Assembly: GCA_018398575.1 (NCBI GenBank) | Contig: JAGTXZ010000003.1 | Span: 1,488,001-1,552,000, forward strand | Reading direction: 5' to 3' | Origin: Ampelomyces quisqualis | Lineage: Eukaryota > Ascomycota > Dothideomycetes > Pleosporales > Phaeosphaeriaceae | DNA length: 64,000 nt | Shown here: piece by piece, positions 10,401 through 21,467 of the stretch | How the letters are laid out: each line of letters begins with the position of its first letter | Position numbering within the stretch: position 1 is the stretch's first letter | The notes under the pieces: generated by a model | Database searches by the model: none | What the model was told of the DNA's origin: nothing | What the model saw: only the letters and a program-made list of their open reading frames with translations | Made by a program: the position numbers and the translations under genes

Positions 10401-13400
10401 AACCCCAAGAATGCGCCTGCTGATGCTGAACGGATACCACTACTCTTGGACAAAGAGTCGGCCATGGCTGCATTGAATGGCGCCTTGGATGCCTACGTGC
10501 TGATGCCTGCCGAACAAGACGCGAAGTTTCGCTTTTCGCACGACAGATATTTGAATGCGGCATCGAGCTTTTTGGACCGAGAGTGGGACACGCAGATGAT
10601 GCATTACCTCATTGCCAAAACAATGACACTTTCGTCAGATAGTGAACGTGTCGAAGAGACTGTAGGCTCAAAATCTCTGTACTTGCGAAGTCGGCACATT
10701 TGCCTCGCAGCCCAGCTAATCAAGGCACGCGAACCCGAGCGGGCGCCTTTCCGAGACATTCTTTACCAAGCAGGAGAGACGGCCTCATTATCTGGAGCAA
10801 AGTCTACGTCAATTTATTACTTCGCTCATTGTCTCGTACTTCTCCAGGACAACCCATGGGACGACCAACAGCCAGACGTATCTTATGAAGAAACACTACA
10901 GCTTTTTGTCCGATCTGCTGAGTGCTATTGGCACCAAGGCATGCTTGACGAAGCCATGAGCTTGATTCGTACCACGTTCAAGAATGCCTTGACGGTGGTG
11001 GACATGGCGAGCTCATTCATCCTGCAGTCCCGCATTTATGTGCTGAGGGGAGATACCTATGGCGCACACCAGAGTCTTAAAGACTGCCTTTCTCTGCTTG
11101 GTACGCCAATGCCCCCCACAACTTGGGAGGCTTGCGATGCAGAGTTTCGAAAAATCTATGACACATTCCAGACGCTTGACAAGGATGAGCTACTCGCACG
11201 GCCTCCCGTCACGAATGATCGAATTCTGTTAACTTTGGGACCCATATTTATCGAGTTACTCAGCGCTGCATTCTGGTCAAACAGTCTCCTCTTTTACCAG
11301 GCCACGCTCAAGCTGATAAATACACATCTGGATGGTGGGTCCATTAGCCAGATACCCCTTGCATACGTTCATTTGGGTACCATTGCTGCGGGCCGCTTCC
11401 AATCCATGAACTTTGCAGTGGACATGGGCACTCTGGCAAAGCGACTCCTGCAACAAATGTCCGCCGAAGATAGTTACACGGTTGGTAGAACTCAAACCTT
11501 ACACCCGCTCTTCCTCGGACATCTGGAGGCGCCAATTCGAGATATGGTACCAAGCCTGGAAGTTGCACTAGAGTCAACACTGTCCGCTGGCGATCGAATT
11601 CTCACCCTTCTCAACCTGGGAGTACAATCTCATTTTCGAGTCATGGCTTCACATGATGTGGCTGAAGTGGAAGCCTCGATAGAGGAAACGCCACTAGACA
11701 CCAAGAACTGGCATCTAGACATGCGTGGTGGCGTGTTCTTGGTGGGTTCCCGTCAGCATTGCAGAGCTCTTCAAGGCAAGACTCGTGTCCAGGATGCAAT
11801 TTCGGTCTTCTCTGACAACGAGCATGATTCCACCGCCTACGTTGAATACTTGGAACAGACTGCAAGCAATCCGAAGCGTCCAAAAAGTATTTACCTATCC
11901 ATCCAGCTGCCGATTTTGACACTGTATGGTCACATCGCGGAAGCGGTCGAGTTGGGCGAGTTGTTGTTGCCTATGCTTACTAGCCTTTGGTGTGAGAGAC
12001 TTAATTATTCTGTCAGGTACTATCTTTCGCTGTCCTACATAGCAACGCTAAGACACGACCTCACGGCTATTCATCCTCGCAGAGATGAGATGATTAAGTT
12101 CGTCAAGGATACTATTCAACTTCTTGAAGTTTGTTGCACAATAACTGATGTGAATTACAAGGGCTGGATCCATCTACTTATGGCAGTCCTGGCGGAGGTA
12201 CAACGAGATCCTCCGACGGCCCTGAAGAACTACGAGGCATCTATGGATCACAGCGAGGTCAACAACTTTACGTTGGACGAAGCATATGCCCAAGAGCTTT
12301 TTGGCGAATCACTGGTCAACAAGGGTGCTTACAGAGTCGCGCGACACTCCATCAAGGATAGCATTTCAGCATACCGAAGGATGTCAGCCTATGGCAAAGC
12401 CGATCAAGTAGCGAAGAAATACGAGTGGCTTTTACGTAGGAGTGCCGCAGTCCCTACCACCGATGTGGGTGTGCAGACCACGGTCATCGACACCGGAAAC
12501 ACATCTTTCAGGATAAACGAAGACCAAGAACAGTACCTGGCCGCCGAGAGCGCGATCGATCGCACCCAAAATTGGATCGTGCCGGATACAGGGAGGCGTC
12601 ACGAGTCGTCACAAGATTTGCAAAATGGATTCTCGGCGGTGGGCCTCGATATGCTAGATCTGTCTAGTATACTTGAAAGCTCGCAAGTGCTTTCCAGTGA
12701 GCTGAAGGTCGACAGGCTCATGGCAAAGATGGCTGAAATCATCCTCGAATCTACGGGTGGCACTCTATGCGGTATCGTCATAGAGGATTCACAGATCGAA
12801 TGGAGTATCGCATGTATAGCGACGAACGAGCCGGACCACGAGAGCGGTTTTGATGCAGGAGTCCACTCGTATCCTCCAGGCCAGCCTCTGGCCACAGTGG
12901 ACGACGTGGTCGCTCGGCAAGTGACGCTGTATACTCTACGTTTCCGCGAAGTTGTAATGTGTCAGAACTTGCTCGAAGACGACCGCTTCTCCAACGTTAC
13001 GGAGTCATATCTGTCCCGCAATCCGGCAGGCAAAGCTGTGATCTGCATACCCATCATACATTCCGATCGCCTTCTTGGCAGTATCTATGTCGAAGGCCAG
13101 CCGAATAGCTTCACCGAACGCAACACTCAAGTATTGCGCTTATTAGTGAACCAAATCAGTATAAGTTTGGCTAATGCTTTGCTGTTCAAGGAGGTGGAGC
13201 GGGTTAGCGCCAGCAACGAAGCCATGTTGGAAATGCAGAAACGTGCCCTTGCGCAGGCTCGGGCAGCGGAGGTCAAGGCCAAACAGGCCGAAGCAACCGC
13301 CGTGGCCGAGATGAAGCTCAAGGAAGAGGCAGCAAAGGCCAAGAGTCTCTTCTTAGCCAATGTTTCTCACGAACTTCGCACCCCACTAGGTATTAACGCC

Positions 13401-15323
13401 CCCGGGTACAAAGTGCTTGTAGTAGCAAGCACAAGTACGACCCTCTCTTTGTATGCAACCGCTAACATCTCCTAGTATGTCTTTCCCCGTTCTTGCTTAT
13501 AGTACATCTATACTGCCTCCTGACGCATACGAACGAGGAAAATTGCGATTCGAGAACCTACTCTGGCTGACTCTGATTTGATCTGTCGAAGCCCCACTTT
13601 GACTTATGCTCGTATGCGCCAGGAAGCGGTACCAAGGTCGGTGCACACTTTTTGAGGACATAGACTGACTTGTTATCCGTACGTTTAGAATGGTGTGATA
13701 GGCATGTCAGAGCTTCTAAAGGCCAGTGTTCTCAACTCGGAACAAACCGGATACGCCGACTCGATCCGTGTGTGCGCTGATACCCTCTTATCCATCATCA
13801 ACGATCTCCTGGACTACTCAAAGCTGGAAGCGGGTAAGATGAATGTGATGGAAATGCCTCTGTCACTGAATGAAACCATCACCGAGGTTGTCCGCGCTCT
13901 GGCCTACACGAACGCAGAACGTGGTCTGAAGACAGTTGAGCAGCTCGAACTAGACCCCGAGATGCTTGTCATGGGCGACCCAGTCCGACTGCACCAGATT
14001 CTTATGAACTTGCTATCCAACTCATACAAATTCACGCCCAGGGGATCCGTCACAGTCCGGGCGGTCATCAACCAAGAGGCTGAAGCCTGGGCGGATGTGA
14101 CCATCAGCGTGATCGATACCGGCATCGGCATTCCAGATGAGCAAAAGAATAAACTCTTTCTGCCCTTTTCCCAAATCGAATCGTCGTCGTCACGCAGCTA
14201 TGGCGGCACAGGCCTCGGCCTCAGCATCTGCAAAGCCCTGATAACTAACGTACTCGGAGGCAAGATCTGGCTCGAGTCTATACCGGGTCAAGGCACTACC
14301 GTATCCTTCTCGCTGCGCTTTCGCAAGGTCGCAAAGTCGCAAGTGCAGGATCGACAGTATACGCGCGAGCAGGATCTGATGGCGAAGTTCTCCAGCCAAG
14401 AAAACAACGGCCACGAAACGCAGTCGGGCACGTGTATCGATCTTTCGACTATACCAAGGAATGAGTTGAGAATTTGCATTGCAGAAGACAACGTCATAAA
14501 CCAGCGTATTGCAATCAGCGGTAAGGCTCCCTGGTACAAGGTGCTTGTTATGTCTCAAAGTCCCACAAGGGGGTCTCGCACACCAGCAAAGACGCCTTTT
14601 AGACAAGCAAGCACAAGTACAACCCCCTTTTCAGACAATTGCTAACATCTTCTAGTATGTTATTCCTCTTCCTGCTGCTAGTAGATTCATGGCTGTAGCT
14701 AGGTAACTACACATACTTGGAGGGCATAGACTGACTTCAGACGTCTACTTTTAGTTTGTGCAGAAGCTGGGATTCAAATGCGATGCCTACCTTGACGGAT
14801 ACAAGACGATAGACGCTTTAGAGCGAGCGAGCGATAATGGCCGACCCTTCCATTTGATTCTGATGGACGTTCAAATGCCGAATTGCGATGGCTACAAAGG
14901 TGAATTACTAGCGCCTTGGGGATTCATCCACGTTGCTAACACGACGCCAAAGCCACGCAACTGATCCGAAAGCACACCAACCCCGACATCCGAAACATTC
15001 TTATCATCGCCATGACAGCTTCCGCGATTGAAGGAGATAAGGAGAGGTGTATCGCTAGTGGGATGAACAATTACCTCGCGAAACCCGTGCGAGCACAAAC
15101 TCTCAAAGGTCTGCTTGAATCATACCTCAACAAACAAGGCGAAGGAAAAGACATGCCGAACTTACAAGGCGAGGCACAGAAGGTGGTCAAGCAAGCGTTC
15201 AACAAGGCTGTAGACGATGGAACTGGGGAGAGAAACACGCAGAGTAGACCTTCTAGCGTGCGGAGTGTTACGCAGCGCTGGCTTGGGCCGAACGCAAACA
15301 AGGATGCAACGTCACCATCTTGA
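7500..15323 (+). CDS. Class X hybrid histidine kinase (Mak2/Mak3, PhkA/PhkB-like)
   Basis: Exons 7500-7607, 7665-9677, 9849-13388, 13689-14519, 14755-14899 and 14953-15323 give 2,335 residues. Order of domains: a Ser/Thr kinase-like domain (about 110-400) whose HRD and DFG motifs read HGE and NFG, so probably a pseudokinase; an AAA-type ATPase with Walker A GAIGLGKS (about 552); a long helical linker; GAF (about 1660-1820); coiled coil; HisKA with HELRTPL (about 1880); HATPase_c with DTGIGIP and GGTGLGLS; receiver with MDVQMP (phospho-Asp about 2200) and a KPV lysine. Family members sense oxidative stress and feed a His-Asp phosphorelay through an HPt protein to response regulators. Two introns, inside the H-box region and inside the receiver, are stwintrons (separate entries). 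The 7608-7664 intron is in frame. Confidence 0.92.
13389..13688 (+). other. Stwintron A (twin intron) in the kinase H-box region
   Basis: Exon 3 must end at 13388 (codon CTA, Leu of HELRTPL) and exon 4 must start at 13689 (AAT, Asn of NGVIGM). The base at 13389 is the G of the external donor. An internal intron, 13390-13475 (GTATTA donor, GCTAAC branch, CTAG end, 86 nt), separates it from TATGT at 13476. Removing the internal intron makes G+TATGT, a perfect GTATGT donor. The external intron then runs to TTTAG at 13688, using the branch CTGAC near 13663-13669 (214 nt after internal removal). One-step splicing from 13390 to 13688 leaves an extra G and shifts the frame to an early stop. Confidence 0.88.
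14520..14754 (+). other. Stwintron B (twin intron) in the receiver domain
   Basis: Exon 4 ends at 14519 (AGC, Ser of INQRIAIS) and exon 5 starts at 14755 (TTT, Phe of FVQKLGF). G14520 is the external donor G. The internal intron 14521-14655 (GTAAGG donor, GCTAAC branch, TCTAG end, 135 nt) is followed by TATGT at 14656, so its removal recreates GTATGT. The external intron ends CTTTTAG at 14754, with CTGAC at about 14731 (100 nt after internal removal). As in stwintron A, one-step splicing gives the wrong frame. It shares several blocks with stwintron A. Confidence 0.88.
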
Positions 15324-16102
15324 TTGTCTTACAAGCAGGGCATAGCACGGCGTCGGTCTGGCTGCTTCACAGGGGATTTTTGCAATTTATTCATGTACAG
15401 GCAGAGTTTTGCATTTCCGGCGCTTTTGCATGTAGGGCTCGAGGTTCCTTGTTGGTAACTAGTATAATACTGTTTGTAAAAATAAAATAAAATTATGTTA
15501 CTAACAACGGGAATGTTGCTGATATGGGCTGGATCGGTAGCGTTGCAATCAGCGATGGCGGACCTGGTGCATGGGATATCCACGTGAAGATTCTATGTAT
15601 GGTGTGATGCTTGGGGTCACGTCACGTGCACATGGGGAAGGGCCGTACGGAGTACAGTACTGCAGCTACGAGGGTCGGGCCAAAGTGCTGCCGCTCATCT
15701 CAGCCGGAGCCTTTCTCTCCACCGTTGTGAAACCATGCAAAGTCATCAGAAGGTCTATGGCGACGTGCAGCACTGCAGGGCCCAGGCATTTGCGGAGACT
15801 GGCTTGGCGGCTGAGGCAGGGAATTGCATGTCTGGTTCAAATTGGGGTTACTCCAACTACTGTGCTGTACTACCGGACCCCGACCGCTGGGCGTGCTCCT
15901 GATTCCGCCATACCACTCTGTAAACACTGCGAGTCGCATTGCTGTGGTCACACCCACTTCTCAGCGCACTGCACTCTGCTATTGCCTTGCACAGGTCGGC
16001 GCTGCGCCACACTCCTCGCTGAATTCGGGCCCATCTCTGCGCCTGCCATCACCGAGTCGACGGAACGGGTTCACAACTCACCAAGGCAACCAGAAAAACA
16101 AC
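15324..16102. other. Intergenic, 3' flank of kinase and promoter of coiled-coil gene
   Basis: No gene supported. An AT-rich patch at about 15460-15500 is likely the kinase 3' end region. CACGTG E-box-like palindromes occur near 15580 and 15622. An open frame runs through into the next gene from 15824, but its upstream part has no protein-like content. Confidence 0.5.
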
Positions 16103-18148
16103 ATGTCGACAGCAGCAGCAAAACCTCCGTCTACGGGCACCCCCCGCCGTGACGCTGCTTCCAAAAACGCCGCCTCTTCGCCGGCAGCGGCCACCCGCAC
16201 GCCCGCCCGCAGCTCGACGCCCTCCCGCAGCTCGACGCCGACCCGCAACTCGACACCCGCGACAAATGGCACTGGTGGCGTGACAAGCACACGATCTGTG
16301 CGATCGGCCGCCAGCGGCGCTCCTGTCTCGGCGCGTGCTGCCGTGCGGAAGCCCGCCGCGCCCTCCAATCTCAGCAGCGGTGCGTCGCAGGCCGACACCA
16401 GCGACGAGGAGGCCAAAGAGGAGCAGGCGGCCTATCTCCATGAGCTGAAGGAGCGGCTGCAAAAGGCAGAGACTGAGGCCGAAGAGCGCCAAAAGGTGGT
16501 CCAAGTTCTCAATGCCCGCCTCGATGAGGCGCTTCTTGAGCAGGCGAAACTCGAGGAGCGCGCACACGAGGAGGAAGAAAAGGTCGAGTCGCTCGAGAAT
16601 GTGAAGCGTGAAATCACACGACAACACCGCGAGCTTGAGGGCATCTACGAGGCCGAGCGGGCGCAGGCCATGAGGGAGAAGGAAGAGACCCTGACGAGAG
16701 AGGAGGGGCTGCAAGAGACGATCCAGAGGCTCAAGGAGGCAATGGCGTCGAAGAACGGTAACTCTGAAGGCGAAGAAGACCCTGTGTCGCGAGCATGTAA
16801 GCCAAGCAGCGCGCTGACCCTTGGATCGAGTCATCGCTAACCCTGTCCAGCAAACTTGCGCAAACCCCCCTCTCGCACCAATTCCTCGCAGAACCTCGAG
16901 GCCGCTGGCTCTTTTGCCCCGCCTTCGTCCGTCCACCGCAGCGATTCACGAAGCAACTCGAAGCTCATCAATCAAAAGGACAAGATCATCGAGGGTCTCC
17001 GCCTCGAGCTTGCAGAATACCAGGTTAAGATGCTCGAGGTAGAGAGCGCTGGCGGAGGTCGTATGCACGAGCTGGAAAAGCTGCTGCTGGAGACTCGCAT
17101 GACAAACGCAAGACTCATGGAGGACAACGAGAGCTTCCAGCTTCTGCTGGGTGAGAAGACGCTGAACGGAGACCTCAGCCGCGGCGATTTCTTGCGCGAG
17201 TCGTCACACAGTGGCGCACTCAGTCCGGCTCGCAGTGGGCCCTCGACTAGCTTGGCGGATGAGCTTGAGTCTGCCGAGGAAGCGGATGTTGAAGCTGTTC
17301 GCAGGCTCGAGGGCGAGCTCGGTGTACTCAGGGGTGAGAACAAGGCCTTGACCCTCTACATCAACAAGATCATCGGTCGCCTTCTCACGTACAAGGGCTT
17401 CGAATCAGTCCTTGGCAACGACGCCGATGGAGATGCTGCTGGTTTAGACACTAACAAGGAGCTTCCACCGCCTCCGCCAGAGAGCGACCAGCCGCAAGGC
17501 TTCCTCCAGCGCGCAAAGTCCGTTGCTATGGGCGGCAACCGCAAGCCCAGGCCGCTGAGCATGATGGGCCCTCCTCCAACAACAAACCAGCAAAGCGTCA
17601 ATGAAGACCCGTCAACAGCCCCCAGCATCCCTCTGTCACGTTCCACTTCAACTCGTATGCCCTCTGGCAGCTACACGCACCACCGCCGCTCCGCCTCTGG
17701 CGTAATGGCTCAACCCGGCGCCTCCGACATCGTGAACAAAATAGTGCAATCCGCCGCGACCCCGACCTCCCCCGGCATCGCCACCCCGCGAAGCCCCTTC
17801 TTCGGCCTGCCCATTAACAACGCCAACGCCACGCCCGGCACCTCCAACCCCGTGTCCCGTGTCCCCTCTGGCCAACAAGTCCCCACAACCAACGCCATCC
17901 AGGAAGAAAAAGAAGGCGACGCTAAGAGCGACGCAAACTCCCAGGGCCTCGTCGATGCACCCAGCCCCTCGCGCCGCTTGGAACGCAGCGAAACCGCGGG
18001 CCCGATGACAGGCAAGGGTATGCGTCCTCTGCGCCTCGTGCAGAATGAGCAGGAGGCGGCGCAGGCGCGGAACGCGGCCAAGAGGGCGAGTTGGTTTGGC
18101 GGGTTGTTTGGACAAGCGCCGCCCAAGCAGGAGCAGCAGGAGAATTAG
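16103..18148 (+). CDS. Coiled-coil protein with Ser/Thr/Ala-rich N terminus, unknown function
   Basis: Exons 16103-16796 and 16851-18148 (54-nt intron with GTAAGC donor, GCTAAC branch and CCAG end) give 663 residues. The first 110 residues are low complexity, with RSSTPSRSSTPTRNSTP repeats of a kind often phosphorylated. Residues about 115-345 are two long coiled-coil blocks rich in Glu, Lys and Leu, broken by a disordered Ser-rich hinge at about 225-270. A segment at about 385-420 (GENKALTLYINKIIGRLL) is a third helix, and the rest is disordered and Pro/Ser-rich, ending RASWFGGLFG. Homologues are annotated as M-protein-repeat proteins in other fungi from memory; I do not know the function. 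The ATG was chosen at the start of the low-complexity head. Confidence 0.75.
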
Positions 18149-20736
18149 ACAATGGCAATGGCAATGGATGACTGGGAATATGTACAGGACTTGGGGTATG
18201 AATGGCATTGGGTGATTGACGACAAAGGTGATTCATATTTTTTGTATACCCCCCCCCCTTGTCTCCGAGATGACCCTGGTTTGGATAAACACTTTCTTGA
18301 ACACCACTACTACACGTAGGTGCTTCTTGTCATTAGGTGAACGGAACGATTGTGCAGGATTCGTATAGATCAGGTCGATATCGGCGTTTTTTTTTTTTTT
18401 TGCGCAATGAACAAATGATTCCATCCTTTCTCTTCCATCCACCCTCGCCAAATTCAATCCTCGCGTTCCCTTCCTCCCTGCTCCTCCCATCTTTCCCCTT
18501 CCTTCCCTCCTTGCACACCAACACACCCCTTTCCTTGCCCTCGTCCTCGTCCTTGCCCTCGTCCTCGTCCTCCTCCCCGCCTCGCCACCCGTCTCCCCCG
18601 TCTTCCTTCCTCCGTGTCCGCGTCCTCCCCCTCCATCGCGTCAGCAGGGCAAACGCTCAAACTGGCCCTGCGCACCTGGCATGCTCCGCACGTCCTTGCG
18701 TCGCTGCAGCGTCGGCGCCGCATGCGGTTTGGACAGCAGTGTGGTTCGAAGCTGTGTGTTGCGGCGTGGCTGCAGAGTGCGTAGCGGTGGTTTGTCGTGT
18801 GTGTGCAGGTGATGCATGTGGAGAGGAGGATGTAGCACATTTTTCTTTTAATAATGATGATAATAGTAAATTGTTGGGGGTGGTGTGGATTGGGGTTTGG
18901 CGGTTTGGAGTACTCGCGATGGCATGGGTGTTGATGTGGTTGCTGCTTTCGTGTTGTGTGTGAGTTGGCGTCGCGATGCTGGCTGTGTCTCGTGGTCGGT
19001 CGGTGGTGGGTTGCTGCACATAGTCACGGTCTTTCATGTTGGTGTTATACATTTTTGACGTGCTTGATAAACTGTCGTTTGCGCGTGTGCGATTGCTAAG
19101 TGGTCAGGACGTTGTTCTTTGAGTCAGTGATCGTGGTTGTCTGGAGACTGTAGTGTTGTCTTTGATAAGAGTTTGAGACTTTGTCCAGCTTGGTTTGGTT
19201 GATTTGTTTGTATTTGTCAAGACATTCTTGTTGAGTCAAGCTATTCAGCTCTCACCTTGACCTCCTTGGGGGTACTTCTGTGTCCATCTCTCATTTTGTC
19301 ATATTTGTACTATATTGTACGTTCCCTATGTGTCACTTTTTTCCGATGTGCGACGTCATCCGCGCACTTACGTTAGCTCAAAATCATGAAGTTGCATCGA
19401 GTCCTCAAAGTTCTGAGCTGATCATACTTCTTTCTTTGGCCTGAATGGTAACGGAGTAGTGTCTTCAGAAAGCATTCGGATAGGATGATGCTACCCTGGC
19501 AACTAAAAATCTTCATGTTGGTGAGCTTTTGCAGATCCCAGAATCAGATTGAGCACCGTGTTGAGACTGGCTTTGTCCAGTTCCGCGATGGCAAGGAACT
19601 GTATCAGTCCGTTCTTCGAACCTGTGTTGTCTATGAGTAATCTTAGTAGTCGGCGATGTGAATTATGAGCGAGATGCAGTTCGAACCCTTGGTGTAGCTG
19701 GGTCCTTGCTAGCCTGTACAATTTTCGGGATGCTCTCATTAGATTCGGGGGGTCGTTGGCAACGTTCAACTCTTTGATTTTGAGCCTCATGAATGGGGAT
19801 CGAAATAGAAGGTCCTTGGCCTTGCGGTCCCCAACAATACGCTTGCAGATTCTTTTGAAGCTGTTGCTGTTTGGAGTGAACGATTGCTGAGGCTTGTCTG
19901 TTAAGGAGATGCAAGCATTCTTCGAATAACGCGACCTCTTCCATTATCTCCGAGAGGCACCTTTGACCGTCGTCTATGCATGGTTACACCAAGGCCGAAT
20001 TCCTCCAGATGCTATTACGTGGTACGGATGCGCTAGATGTTTCTCACTGTTGCTGTATCGAGGGTAGGATCCGAAAATCCGGTGCTGAACCAGTGACGAC
20101 GGTTTACAGCAAGTTCGCCGAGATGCGACTTTCCGGGGAGCAGACACGAGGATATGAGTCGATGGTCTGCTTCGACACTTTGGTGGTTTATTGAGTCTTT
20201 GTATGATTAATGGCCTGGAGAGTTAGAGCGCAGTATGTGTTCGTCAGCAATTTGTGCTTCTAATCCATGGGGTTTGGCCAGAATATCTGAGTCTTTGCTG
20301 AACGTATTTTGCGACAAAAAGCCTAGTTGTGCGCGAATTCGTGTGCAGTAGTCTTGGGCGGAACACTGCTCCATTGGTGAGAGGAAAAATCTCCACAGCG
20401 GAGGGAGTGCGGTTTGGATACAAGCATCGAGGTGGTGCAAGGAGATTGAGAAGGCGATTAGATGTCCGGATGCCGACAGCCTATCACAAACGTTGGAAAG
20501 CGGCGGTCAGCGCGCGCAGTCGCGATTTCTACCTCGGCATGCCTCCAGCTCAGCGCCTCTCCAACGACCGAGCGAGTCAACCTTGACGTATCTAATAACC
20601 CCACAGGACCCCGGATTCCGCGTCTTGTAGATTTCTCTGACGTATTTATCTTCCGTCCAACATTTCCCAGATCGAACGCGCACTCGCCTCACCATCTCTC
20701 CATCCCTATCCGACACCTTCAATACCCGACCTCACC
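18149..20736. other. Gene-poor stretch with low-complexity tracts
   Basis: There is no gene I can name. It contains a T run (18387-18401), a long pyrimidine-rich tract with CCTCGTCCT-type repeats (about 18420-18650), T/G-rich DNA to about 19350, and protein-like minus-strand fragments at 19503-20490 (separate entry). The right end is the cytochrome b5 promoter. Confidence 0.5.
19503..20490 (-). other. Possible unrecognised or decayed gene, minus strand
   Basis: Two open stretches look protein-like but cannot be joined into one model. The first (about 20490-20207) encodes a segment with HHLDACIQTALPPLWRFF. The second (about 19946-19503) encodes one with RICKRIVGDRKAKDLLFR, then LARTQLHQGFELHLAHNS and ending SLNTVLNLILG. 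In-frame stops separate them, and simple GT..AG joins I tried run into stops. It may be a broken gene, or a gene whose introns I have not solved. No family is recognised. Confidence 0.25.
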
Positions 20737-21045
20737 ATGTCGGAATCCCTCACAACAAAGCAAGTCGCCGAGCACGCGTCGGTCGAAAACGGCCTGTACA
20801 TCATAATCGACAGCGAAGTATACAAAATGGACGCATTTGTAGACGAGCACCCAGGCGGCGCAAAGATCTTGAAGAGGGTGGGAGGCAAGGATGCGAGCAA
20901 GCAGTTCTGGAAGGTAAGGCGCCTGGACTGGGACTGGCAAAGGGTTGCTGACGAGGTATCGCTTTAGTATCACAACGAGAGCGTATTGAAAAAGTATGCG
21001 CCGAAGCTCAAGGTGGGTACGGTGAAGGAGGAGGCGAAGTTGTAG
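20737..21045 (+). CDS. Small soluble cytochrome b5-like heme protein
   Basis: Exons 20737-20913 and 20968-21045 (54-nt intron, GTAAGG..TTTAG) give 84 residues, one cytochrome b5 domain and nothing else. The heme-binding core EHPGGAKIL is present with its axial His, and the second axial His is in YHNES at the start of exon 2. There is no membrane anchor and no fused oxidoreductase, so it is likely a free electron carrier. Partners cannot be read from the context. Confidence 0.88.
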
Positions 21046-21467
21046 TATGTATATACCAATTCATTCGGGGCATGTTCATTTGAGCGACAGTCCCCGCAGT
21101 GCTGGACGTTGTACGCACCGGCAGTGCTTTTTCCGACATGGCTACATGAAGAGGCAAGACATGTGAGACGCTGGATGTCATTGAATGATGACTGTCGGGC
21201 TCTACTTGCGCTCTAAATCTTGACATCTCCGTGTCGATGCACCACAACTCTATAAACGTCCCCAGTGCGATGAATGCTTGACAAATGCCGCAAAATCAAC
21301 AGCAGCTCGCAAAGCTCTCTTCTTAGTCCGGATGTAACGCATCTTGCTAAATTTAACAAACTCGACCTGCCATGGGTATCGTGGTAAAACGCCTTCTCGC
21401 AATGCAACGCCACAATGCAAATCGTCTCTCTGTAAATCGCGCAAACATCATGCTTCGCTCTGAGTCC
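21046..21467. other. Intergenic between cytochrome b5 and the 293-residue unknown
   Basis: The two genes converge here. I see no coding or structural feature beyond 3' flanks. Confidence 0.5.

Noticed and set aside
13390..13688. Ordinary single intron GTATTA..TTTAG in the kinase
   Set aside because: It leaves an extra G, shifts the frame, replaces NGVIGM by an unrelated reading and soon meets a stop. Only the two-step model keeps the family sequence.
15824..16102. Upstream in-frame extension of the coiled-coil protein
   Set aside because: The extension lacks the low-complexity style of the protein and looks like leader sequence. The ATG at 16103 is a natural start.
16049..16936. 295-codon minus-strand open frame
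   Set aside because: Antisense to the coiled-coil gene. The Leu/Arg-rich content is the complement of its Glu/Lys/Ala codons.
18337..18963. 208-codon plus-strand open frame over the pyrimidine tract
   Set aside because: Its Ser/Pro/Leu content is dictated by CCT/TCC repeats, and there is no protein-like region elsewhere in it.
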